DNA from: Davidsoniella eucalypti
Lineage: Eukaryota > Ascomycota > Sordariomycetes > Microascales > Ceratocystidaceae
Reading direction: 5' to 3'
DNA: 64,000 bases
Assembly: GCA_004009845.1 (NCBI GenBank)
Contig: RMBW01000015.1
Span: 124,001 to 188,000 of the forward strand
Shown here: piece by piece, positions 55,456 to 64,000 of the stretch
Position numbering within the stretch: the stretch's first letter is position 1
Layout: the number at the start of each line of letters is the position of its first letter
Notes under the pieces: generated by a model
Database searches by the model: none
Told to the model about the DNA's origin: nothing
Seen by the model: the letters and a program-made list of their open reading frames with translations, nothing else
Position numbers and translations under genes: made by a program

Positions 55456-56460
55456 CTAGCCACTGACGTGAACAATGATCTTTCCAACTGTACGACCTGT
55501 CTTGACTAGTTCATAGGCCTTTGGAAGCTCTGATAGCTGGAACTTCTGCGTCGGCACCGAGGCTTTGCCTTTTAGAATAAAATCACGGCCGGTTTGAAGC
55601 TCTTTTACGCCGCCATAGCCCAGTTGTCGGACGGATAGGCTTTCGGAGACCGCCTCCAAGGAATGCTGGAAGCCAACGAATCTCCAGTGCTGATAATACG
55701 AACTTGAATGCCATCAGGACACCAACAAACACGAATTTAGCATCTGGGGTCGTATATTCGTACGATCGATAGTACAGGCTCGTATCAGAGGCAGCGTTAT
55801 CAACAACCCAGTCGAAAGAACGTCCAGTCCGCGCTACATTTGCCTCAATGAACATTCTGTGCCGTGCGATCAATGACCTCGTCGGCGCCCAATTTCTTCA
55901 CCGTCTCGGCATTGCGAGCTGAGCACGTGGTCACAACTTCATGGCCTGCCGCCTTAGCAGCCTGTACAGCCCAGACACCCTGTTCCACTGCTAGAACCGT
56001 TGATGAATACTTTGCTTTTGGGCGGCACGTCAGCTAGGCAGACTATCGCCGTACCACTAGCAATACAAGGTGGCCAGTTCATCCAGAGACCTGATGCCGG
56101 CCTCATCAATCTTGGCTATGGAGCTCTTGCCACTGACGATGGCGTACTCTGCAGCTACACCGTAGCCGCCGGATACAATGTCTTGGCAAAGCTACGACGA
56201 GGTCGCCGACGGCTAGCAGTGGATCTTGCGTCTCAACGACGTGGCCGACACAGTCAAAGCCCGCGGGTCTCCACACCGGAGGGTAGCAATACGGTACACT
56301 CTACGGCCTTGTAGTCTACTGGATTCAGAGCCCATACGCAGGACTTTGATGCGTGTAGAAGGGCCAGAAGGCAGACTAGGGGATGGGATCGTTTTCGTTG
56401 AACTTCAGGGCCTTGACAATGCCAACTTTACGGGCCCCAGTGAATTGCCAAACATGGTGT
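55456..56460 (-). pseudogene. Broken zinc-type alcohol dehydrogenase/quinone reductase-like gene
   Basis: Reading the minus strand from about 56460 down, blocks of an MDR-family oxidoreductase appear in order but in different frames. These are a WALNPVDYK-like segment, GFDCVGHVV and VGDLVV, AAEYAIVSGKSS, KVFINGSSSGTG, then GVWAVQAAKAAGHEVVTTCS and KKLGADEVID. They continue with SFDWVVDNAASDTSLYY and end with LSELPKAYELVKTGRTVGKIIVHVSG at the stop (55456-55458). At least three frame changes and several stops separate them; no intron arrangement seems able to repair all. The intact family reduces enones or quinones with NADPH and includes trans-acting enoyl reductases of polyketide clusters. 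The gene is degenerate but recognisable throughout, so inactivation is probably recent. Confidence 0.82.
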
Positions 56461-57259
56461 TAGACAGGGTGGCTTATGCGAGTATTTGGGGTGATATAGA
56501 GTAATGGTTTGATACAATAAGGGAAAAAAGGAAAGTCACGTGATAGTTAATGTTGAAGATAATGGGGACATAGAAAAGAAAAGAAAAAGTGAACTTTATT
56601 TTCGCCTATCGTCATGTTATATATGAGATTCTACTAATATATTCATCATTTAGTCATCATCATACGAGACATTCTTATTTTTCTATCATCCGAAGCAATT
56701 TTCAATTTCGAGATGAGGAAGCAATGCAAAGTATCATCAGTAGGGCGTGATTGGTTAGCCGGCTTAAATCTTGTATGGAAGCTAAGGAAAAACCCGTCTC
56801 AAAGCTTCCGGCCACACATAGTACATTGAACAACCACAAAACTTCACACGTGGAAGTGGAAGCCTCCGATCCTGGCTATCAAATCCTCCAGCCAGGCAGT
56901 TATTCACATAGTGCATTGAACACACACATGAAAGCTTCCGGTCATGCTTTGTCTTATGAGTTAGCATCGTAACGTACGAGCTTCTTGACAATATATCTCT
57001 TCGCTTGTGTTCATAATCATTTCCTATCTATCTAAGCCTTTGCTGATGAGGTGAACGGCCACCAACCAAAAGCCCTCTTCTGACTATCTACAGCTGTGCT
57101 ACAGCTGGAAGGTTCTTTTTCCTCGAGTTTCGTCTGTTCCCAACCATGGTTTGCCTCCAGCACTTCGCCGTTTCGTATCATCACAATCTCCGCCTTCTTC
57201 AGCTCATTCGGCAACTCAAATCCTCCATGTAATGTGATGTTTGTGTTATCAGTTGACGG
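56461..57259. other. Intergenic region
   Basis: Short frames only. A short motif (AAAGCTTCCGG...CACATAGTACATTGAAC) recurs imperfectly at about 56799-56830 and 56908-56945, a minor local repeat. No gene supported. Confidence 0.4.
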
Positions 57260-58756
57260 CTAGTCAACTTCAAAATTCTTCATCACTACTATGTTGACCT
57301 TCTTCGCGGTGGCATTCCCTTGGCAAACAATGACACCTGATTTGCCTTTATTGGGGTTTGCATACTCTTGACCCTCGTGTGATAATGTCCATAGCAGAGC
57401 CGTTGAATATGGCGGTGGCTCGCCCGGTAGGCAGATACGCTGCTGATAGTCTTTATCACCCCAATAATATTGGGTGCCTTGTACGGCTGCATTGCCCATT
57501 TCGGGCACTAACATTCCCGCATTGGCGCCTACGGTTCGTGAATGAATACTACTGCCGGCGACAAATATGTGACCTGTGCGAAGGGCATGTATAATGCTAC
57601 TGAATTGTTCCATTTGGGGATACTGATCCAGGCGCGCAACGTTGGGCAAGGAGCAATTATCGACAGGCTTGATAAAGGATATGCCGTGTCGAAATCCATT
57701 CGGGAATTGGCCTTGGAAAAGGTTATCAAAGCATTTAAACAATCGCCCTTTACTTCCAGAAGATAAGCTCACCAACGAAATATCATCTTCCAAGGTAGAA
57801 CGTGGGGTCCAGTACGATTGAAGTTTCTCGAATAAAGACTTTCGTTTAAGTTTTTCTGGAGTCAATACCCTAGTTCGGACCAGTTCACTAGAACAAGTGG
57901 TGATGACATGACGACCGTCAGACATCTTCAGACGCAATCCGATGGCCACATTGTTTTGATCCATGTATTTCCGGTCCTGGCCAGTGGACGGTCTTATGCG
58001 AAGCACATTGAATGTCACGACCATTCCACGGAAATGATGTGGTACGCCATAGTTCCAATCCTCTTTGATATGCTCATAAGTACGGTATTGGACAACAGCA
58101 AGTCCACAAAGCATAATGTGCACTCCAACGGAGTTTGGAAATGCGATGCGCAGTGAGTTGACATCGTCGCTATGCAGCAGGTCCTGGGGATTGAATCTGG
58201 ACTCATGCGCCCACGGATCATCCATCAAGCGCAACTCTGGTGGCATGATGTAGCACCACGGGCGCATCAAGACTTGAATACGGCCGATGTGGCTACTCCA
58301 AGGTGCAAATGGCACTCCTTCGATAATCCAAGTATATACGCCGCTTTCGTTCAGCCGAATTGAGCAGCCTTTCGCGGTCGCAAGAGTAGGATGAAAACTG
58401 CGAAATAGCGGTTCATATAGGCGCTCCCACGGACTTGTCGCCGCGAGCCATTCAGCCTCGCAGGCTTTTGAAATCCCATAAGATTTCAGCATCTCTTCTT
58501 TCAGCACTATGATTCATGCCATCATTGATTAGCTAAAGATATCCAGACTATCTAACTTATACTAGTGTAGTCGCATAGGAGATAAGATATACGTACTAGG
58601 GATGATGCGCTCTTCAGGCTCCTTATCATGAGGATGGCGCAGAAGCCGCCCGTTGTTGATGGGGGCTTCATGGTATCGTAGCCAGACGTAGCATGGCGGC
58701 GGCTGATCTTCAAGGCCAGGGCGGCTCTCGGAAGTTCCAACACATCTCTTGACCAT
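57260..58756 (-). CDS. Conserved hypothetical protein, 468 aa
   Basis: Two exons, 58756-58597 and 58506-57260, joined across a 90-bp intron (GTACGT...CATAG) in phase 1. The short first exon encodes a Pro/Arg-rich start (MVKRCVGTSESRPGLEDQP, then CYVWLRYHEAPINNG). The rest looks globular and contains no membrane segment. A region around residues 300-440 (GRLFKCFDNLFQGQFPNGFRH ... LLWTLSHEGQEY ... KGKSGVIVCQG) faintly recalls a chymotrypsin-fold peptidase, with a GKSG before a hydrophobic strand where the nucleophile loop would be. A catalytic triad cannot be assigned. I do not recognise the family. Intron choice rests on frame restoration and splice consensus. Confidence 0.65.
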
Positions 58757-60661
58757 GTTGATAGTATAGACTCAATGTCTGGTGATGAATTTGTTGGTTG
58801 TTTTGATGATTCTCGATGATTCTGACTGATCATTTTGGAGAAAGAAGATATGAGAAAGGGAGAAACAAACTAGATGACTCACGAAATCAAGAGAAATATA
58901 TCATACGATCTTACTCATAAGTCAGACAAGTTTTAGGGAAGGCGCGAGTATCAGCACGAAGTAGTTTCCCTTCATGGACCGTGCCTGCCTCGGCCATGAA
59001 AAGCATCGCATCTAACAAGAAGGATTTGTATTTTCATAATGGACAAAGGATTATATCGCCATTATATCACTAGTTTGTTTTCAAAGGACGATGCTGATTC
59101 TTCTTAAACATAAGTTGTAGGTTAAGGTGTTAGTCAGGCAACAACAATTTACGCTTGTTTTATATGAGGTTTGGTCTAAAATAACAAACATAATCTCAAA
59201 ATAAAAGTGTAAGTGATTTCCAAGTTCGACAATTAGGGTTAAAGGTAGTACAACAGGGTTATATATATGTAGTTTTGTTGCTTTTCACATGTCAGCTAGG
59301 ATCCAGGTAGCAGTCTCATTCACACATTGATTTACATATCTGTGTTCCATCAGAGTTCTTTCTACCGGTGACACTTGATTGTTCATCATGATTGACGCAC
59401 GACACATTGGCTGTAGAGACAATCACCTAACCCTTGAATTAGCAACTATGAGCGGCGATCCGACAGGATAGGGCAGAAGAAGGGGAGATCACAGAAGCTA
59501 GGGAGAGTGTTACTGGATGTCCACATGGCAGTTTGTGTCTCGAATAGACACTGATTTACTCCGTACATAACTGTAGTGACACTTCTAGGACATTGGACCA
59601 ATGATGACATTTCCATTGCATTGCATTCGTCCCAGAAAGAGCCTCTAGAAGCAGTTCGAGTTACATCGTGATCCTGCGAGCAAGTTTTTGGGTAATGGCG
59701 GTCGGTGTGGTAACATTTGACGTGTACGACTGATAGGTTGAATTTTACTTGATATCTTGGCAAAGCCAGTATTGAGCAGGTTGAGCAAGTTAAGAGGGGA
59801 AGCTTACTTGGGGCGTCCCAAAGCTGCGTCGAAGAAACTTGCTCAATTTAATGAATATTGGTATAGGAGCATGGTAGGCCGTTTGCCAAGATTTTCCACT
59901 ATAGAAAGCTACAGAACGAACGATAATCTGAGTGAAGATTACGGTTGATGGGCCGGTAGGATAGTAGATTGATTCGGAAGGAGCGCCAGAATCAGGACAC
60001 AAAAAGTGGAAATATGGAAATCGCTAGACTGTGGTTGGTTCCAGTGGAGTCCCGAATGGGAATGGCTTCCTTCTATTTTCCATTAACATAGCGAAACGAG
60101 TTACTGCAGCAAACAAGAAAACTTGCTCAATTGTGCTCAAAAATCCCTGCGAGTAGCTGCAATTAAGGTTTGCGCCCAGAATTATCGTTGCCACCCAAAT
60201 GGGAAAAAACAGAGCTTACCATTTATCTAACCGTTTTGAAAACATAGCGTGCTTTATTGATCTCTATTTCTTCGCAGGGTTCCTCTAGAGCCATTGTTCC
60301 GAGGGCTTTGACCCTCTGTTCCTGGGGCCTTCGTTCCTTGTAAAATTCGCTGAAGCTTAGATTTGAGCTGGCTTGACGACACCAATTCTTGATGAAGGTT
60401 TGTGGAGCTTTGTTGTTTAGCATATTCCGCGTGCTTCGACAACTCGTCCGGCGTCGTATAAGAAAGATGTCGCGGCCACTCACTTGTGCCGATGACCGTG
60501 CTGGCTTGGCTCTACAATATCCAACCGATGTGCATTCATCTTTATTCGGATCTGAATACCTGAATGATGATCTGATCGCCTCGGCCCTCGACACCTCCTC
60601 CGCTTTATCTTTCGCTTGATCTCTTCTGTTCCTGAACGGAACAATATATATATACGCTATT
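58757..60661. other. Intergenic region, 1.9 kb
   Basis: Divergent promoters of the 468-aa protein gene and ferric reductase 2. The frames at 59446-59763 and 60223-60594 are short and featureless. No gene supported. Confidence 0.4.
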
Positions 60662-62521
60662 ATGGCTGGAAGCCATATCCAAGACTTCGACGATGCGTCT
60701 GCAGTTGTGCATCATTGGGGTTATGCTGACCGTGTGATTCCCTGCACCAATGATGCCGGCTCTTGTGCCTACCTTGACCTCGTTTACGGTGCCCACGATC
60801 GCGGCATGATCTACATGGGCGTCCTCTGGCTGACCTTTCTTTTCATTCTACTGTGCTGTGCCCTCAACCGCTACCTGCCTGCGCTGGCTGATCGCCAGAC
60901 CCAGAAGGCTGGTGTTGCCCGCGTCAAGGCCACCGTCCAGGCTTACCTGCGCCGCTACCTGCTGCCGAACAACCCTCTGCGGTTCGTCTTTGGCTATGTT
61001 ACTCGTTACCAAGTCGCCGTCTACGCCCTGCTGATTGCGTACCTGACTATCTGGTCGTTTGTTGGTATGACGTACCAAAAGTGGATTACGCCTGTCAAGA
61101 ACACTACCGACACATTCAATACCCGTAGCACACTGGGCCCATGGTCTGATCGTGTTGGCGTTATTGCTTATGCGCTCACGCCACTCTCTGTTCTTTTGGC
61201 TAGCCGCGAGTCATTCCTCACATATGCGACAGGCATCCCGTACACCTCGTTCATCTTCCTGCACCGCTGGGTAGGCTACCTTATCCTGTTACAGAGTATC
61301 TTGCACACTATTGGATGGTGTCTCGTTGAGGGTTGGTTGTACCAGCCTCAGCCCTCAGTCTGGAAGTCATTCTCCGACCAGCTATACATCATCTGGGGTT
61401 TCGTTGGTATAGCATTATTGGCCCTGATTTGGTTCTTTAGCTTGCCGTGGACTATCCGTAACGTCACTGGATACGAGGCCTTCCGCAAAATGCACTACGT
61501 GCTGGCTATTGTGTACATTGGCGCACTGATTGGTCACTGGAAGAAGCTGCAGTGCTTCCTGGTACCTGGAATTGGCTTATGGGCTATCGATCGCGCGCTG
61601 CGTTTTGTCCGTCCGTTCCAGATTCATGACCGAGCCGGGACTTGGGGTGTCATACCTGCGCAAGCTACTGTCAAACACTGGAAGGATGAAGCCAATGGTG
61701 ATATCTTCCGTCTAGACTTTTCGCTCAAGATGAAGTCATGGAAGGTTGGCCAGCACTTCTTCTTGTGCTTCCCCCAGAGTGGCTGGTGGCAGTCTCACCC
61801 TTTCACCCCAATCTCTTCGCCTTCTACAAATTGTTCCTCGGGCATTGTTACGCAGTCATATGTAATCCGTGCTAAGGGCGGCGAGACTAAAAAGGTTGCT
61901 GCCTTTATCGAAGAGCATCTGTCCAACCACGATCAGGCTACAATCTCCGTTATTTCGACCGGCGCGTACGGCGAGGATGTGACTGAGTCGTTCACCTCCA
62001 ACTCTAATATCCTCTGCGTTGCTGGTGGTACTGGCATTGCCTATGTTTTGCCTGCACTTATCGACATCGCTAAGACTGACAATTTTTCACAAGACCGCAA
62101 GATTGAGTTGGTCTGGGCCGTTCGTAGAGCGCAGGATGTTGAATGGATCCAGCCAGAACTCGAGACTCTTCTAGAGCCCTACTCTGCTAAGATCTCTGTC
62201 AAGGTGTTTGTCACCGGGAGCAGTGTTGTGACTGCGCCGGCCACGGGCGAGAAGCAAGTCTCGTCGTCTGAGTCGACATCGTCAGAACCTACCGACAGCC
62301 GCTACTCAACGGCCAAGGGCCGGCCCGTGATTTCATCGGTCGTAGACGAGTTTGTGGCCGGAACCATCAAGGGCGAAACCACTGTTTTGGCCAGCGGTCC
62401 TCTTGGCATGGTTGGTGACCTTAGAACGGCTGTTGCTAGCTGCAACGATGGCGCTAAGGTGTGGAAGGGCGAGGAGAAATTCTCGGTACGCCTGGTGTGT
62501 GACGAGCGTTTGGAAGGCTAA
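60662..62521 (+). CDS. Ferric reductase (FRE family), 619 aa
   Basis: Single-exon gene starting at the ATG at 60662. There are about seven membrane helices. The haem ligands have exact 14-residue spacing in both helices: His201/His215 (LHRWVGYLILLQSILHTI) and His278/His292 (MHYVLAIVYIGALIGHW). The cytoplasmic part has a FAD motif HPFTPISS, an NADPH loop VAGGTGIAYVLP and a C-terminal ASGPLGM motif. A Ser/Thr-rich loop of about 40 residues (SSSESTSSEPTDS) interrupts the NAD domain. All reductase motifs are canonical, unlike the first ferric reductase in this window. Family role: plasma-membrane Fe(III)/Cu(II) reduction for high-affinity uptake. It is not adjacent to a multicopper oxidase or permease. 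Confidence 0.94.
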   Translation: MAGSHIQDFDDASAVVHHWGYADRVIPCTNDAGSCAYLDLVYGAHDRGMIYMGVLWLTFLFILLCCALNRYLPALADRQTQKAGVARVKATVQAYLRRYLLPNNPLRFVFGYVTRYQVAVYALLIAYLTIWSFVGMTYQKWITPVKNTTDTFNTRSTLGPWSDRVGVIAYALTPLSVLLASRESFLTYATGIPYTSFIFLHRWVGYLILLQSILHTIGWCLVEGWLYQPQPSVWKSFSDQLYIIWGFVGIALLALIWFFSLPWTIRNVTGYEAFRKMHYVLAIVYIGALIGHWKKLQCFLVPGIGLWAIDRALRFVRPFQIHDRAGTWGVIPAQATVKHWKDEANGDIFRLDFSLKMKSWKVGQHFFLCFPQSGWWQSHPFTPISSPSTNCSSGIVTQSYVIRAKGGETKKVAAFIEEHLSNHDQATISVISTGAYGEDVTESFTSNSNILCVAGGTGIAYVLPALIDIAKTDNFSQDRKIELVWAVRRAQDVEWIQPELETLLEPYSAKISVKVFVTGSSVVTAPATGEKQVSSSESTSSEPTDSRYSTAKGRPVISSVVDEFVAGTIKGETTVLASGPLGMVGDLRTAVASCNDGAKVWKGEEKFSVRLVCDERLEG

Positions 62522-62778
62522 AAACATAACTTCTAATGCAGTGTTTTGATTTCTGTATATATTTGTATATTTATAATAATACCTTTATAGTCTCTTGTTT
62601 ATTTTGTTACCCTTTTCAATTGCAAATATATTTCAACCGCTCCAATTGTTCCAGAATAACGATCTGATATCTACTACCCATATATGAATAACGAACACCA
62701 CGATGACTATCGTGAAAACGCTCAAGATATGAACAAAATGCTACCAAAAGATATACAAAGCCAAAAGGTATACTATAC
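62522..62778. other. Spacer between ferric reductase 2 and tRNA-Thr
   Basis: AT-rich 3' UTR; the tRNA terminator lies at 62763-62766. Confidence 0.4.
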
Positions 62779-62865
62779 TGCCTTCAAGCGGATTTGAACC
62801 GCTGACCTCGACATTTCTGTTTTCTTCATACTAGTGTCGCGCTCTGCCAACTGAGCTATGAAGGC
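62779..62865 (-). tRNA. tRNA-Thr (anticodon AGU) with a 14-nt intron
   Basis: The minus strand folds as a full cloverleaf: acceptor GCCTTCA/TGAAGGC with discriminator A, D arm GCTC..GAGC, anticodon stem CGACA/TGTCG and T arm AGCGG TTCAAAT CCGCT. The anticodon loop is C-T-A-G-T-A-A once a 14-nt intron (TGAAGAAAACAGAA) is removed after position 37, the standard place. The anticodon AGT reads threonine ACU codons (A34 becomes inosine). CCA is not encoded, as in eukaryotes. A TTTT terminator follows about 12 nt downstream on the minus strand. Length of 87 nt equals 73 plus the intron. Confidence 0.93.
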
Positions 62866-62913
62866 TTGTTCCACGATAATTGTGGTGGTAGTATCCCATA
62901 TATAGTCACAACA

Positions 62914-63121
62914 ACGTTGTGGCTCTGTCTTTTGGGGAATCGTTTTGTGGAGGCACTGTTTTGCTTTTTTCTTCTTTTTGTTTGTATTTGTTTTTGTTGC
63001 TCTTAGTAGAGATATGGACTACTAGTTCTTCAGGGCTAGGGAGCGGTGCCGTTCCAATTATGAGTGTGCCTAGCGGAAGACAGTAAATTCTGTCCGGTAT
63101 CCAATCCGGCGTCGTATGATC
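62914..63121 (+). mobile_element. LINE-like fragment upstream of tRNA-Thr
   Basis: Homologous, in opposite orientation, to part of the element at 21410-22144. Shared strings include CTGTCTTTTGGGGAAT, TTTGTATTTGTTTTTGTTGCT, ACTAGTTCTTC and AATCCGGCGTCGTATGATC. It lacks the 5' part and the AAATC tail. It begins about 50 bp upstream of the tRNA 5' end. Confidence 0.75.
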
Positions 63122-64000
63122 CTGGTGGTTCCGGTAGATGTTGGATATAGTCAAGTAAAGTCGTCGAGCCCTATTCTTAAATATTGCTACACCCACATGT
63201 GAATCACAAACCTCCCTCAAACAAGAATACATAAGAAACAATTCATCCTATCATGATGTTATGATGCTATAATGTTGTGCTACTGGGAACGTTTTCACAA
63301 AGCCCAATTCGAACATAGACTCAGGCGCCAGTTGACGGTGCTATCAGGTTGATATCATTTTGGGTTCCTTTCGAAAGATGCTGATTAATGCTCTTCCGTG
63401 TAAGTATCAAAAGATACTGTGGGATAGCATGCTGCTACAGGATCTTTATAATGTACATTGACAAAAGTGATTATGATTGGTAGTACAGATATCGATTTCA
63501 TGAGGAGTGCTGTATATTTGGTAGATATTGGAGGGGACGACCTATTAAAGCTTGGAATTTCCTCATGGTAGTTAGATATGATGTAGTAAAGAATCACGTG
63601 TGTGTGAATACAGTTAGTTATGGAACGACCATGATATAAATCATTGGATACGTCAAACTGATGGCGGATTATGCGTGTGGAGCGTACAGTGTTTTTTATG
63701 CTCGCGTTTAAGAAAAGAAACTGATAGAATACATGATGTACACAAATTTGAGCCTGCTAATGTTACTCTTTCCAACATGCCTCTAGACTGTTACATATGT
63801 ATGTATATCATCTCTTTGGAGGAATCAACAGAGAAAAGTCATAATCGTGATCCTCGTTCCACTCCACTGGCCGATATCTACCGGGATGTCCCGGTAAGAC
63901 TTAGTGGCACTAGATCCGGTATCTTCTTGGATCTGATACTGAAATCGTTGTTGTTTGCTAAAGCTCGGTAGGTCGATATGGTTATGATAATCAAGTGTTT
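63122..64000. other. Window end, no gene supported
   Basis: Only short frames; the 98-codon frame at 63675-63971 has no recognisable features and may continue outside the window. Confidence 0.35.

Noticed and set aside
59446..60594. Minus-strand frames of 105-123 codons
   Set aside because: No domain support; in the divergent promoter region of two supported genes.
1..64000. CRISPR arrays, operons, riboswitches and prophage
   Set aside because: Eukaryotic DNA with spliceosomal introns; no regularly spaced repeats or prokaryotic signals seen.

Overview
The window is chromosomal DNA of a filamentous ascomycete (Pezizomycotina, probably a Sordariomycete; I cannot name the species). The basis is: short GT-AG introns (about 50-110 bp) with CTAAC-like branch sites, long C/T-rich leaders, one intron-containing tRNA gene, non-LTR retroelement fragments, and gene families typical of moulds (GH17 glucanase, yapsin-like protease, X325/BIM1-like copper protein, ferric reductases, P450). 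Exon coordinates were derived by hand from splice consensus, reading frame and family motifs; they are not backed by transcripts.

Layout. 1-16 kb: a 906-aa Ser-rich coiled-coil protein, two orphan Ser-rich ORFs, a PQ-loop vacuolar transporter, a GPI-type aspartic protease, a secreted GH17 enzyme and a tiny secreted protein. 16.4-23.7 kb: a repeat island built from LINE fragments, internally deleted LINE derivatives, a SINE with a tRNA-like promoter and LTR-element debris; several insertions still show target-site duplications. An intact FHA-domain gene (SNIP1/Pml1-like) sits inside it. 23.8-31 kb: a predicted amidoligase, an X325/BIM1-like copper protein and a ferric reductase. 31.7-41 kb: a 2-oxoglutarate/Fe(II) oxygenase, a decayed NCS1 nucleobase permease, a P450 and a large hydantoinase-DUF917 fusion. 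This looks like a small catabolic or secondary-metabolic group that has lost its transporter. 41-51 kb: a chromodomain protein, an RRM-like protein, a secreted subtilase and a secreted PI-PLC-like protein. 50.8-54.4 kb holds no gene I can support. 54.4-64 kb: a DapA-family aldolase/lyase, a broken zinc-type alcohol dehydrogenase, an unknown 468-aa protein, a second ferric reductase and tRNA-Thr(AGU), with a LINE fragment lodged about 50 bp upstream of the tRNA.

Functional themes are metal handling (two ferric reductases and an X325 copper protein), secreted hydrolases (aspartic protease, subtilase, GH17, PI-PLC), and a cluster that plausibly processed cyclic amides or nucleobases. The least ordinary parts are the deletion-derivative retroelement family, the dead permease beside an intact hydantoinase-DUF917 gene, the fungal amidoligase, and the divergent SNIP1-like gene surrounded by transposon debris.
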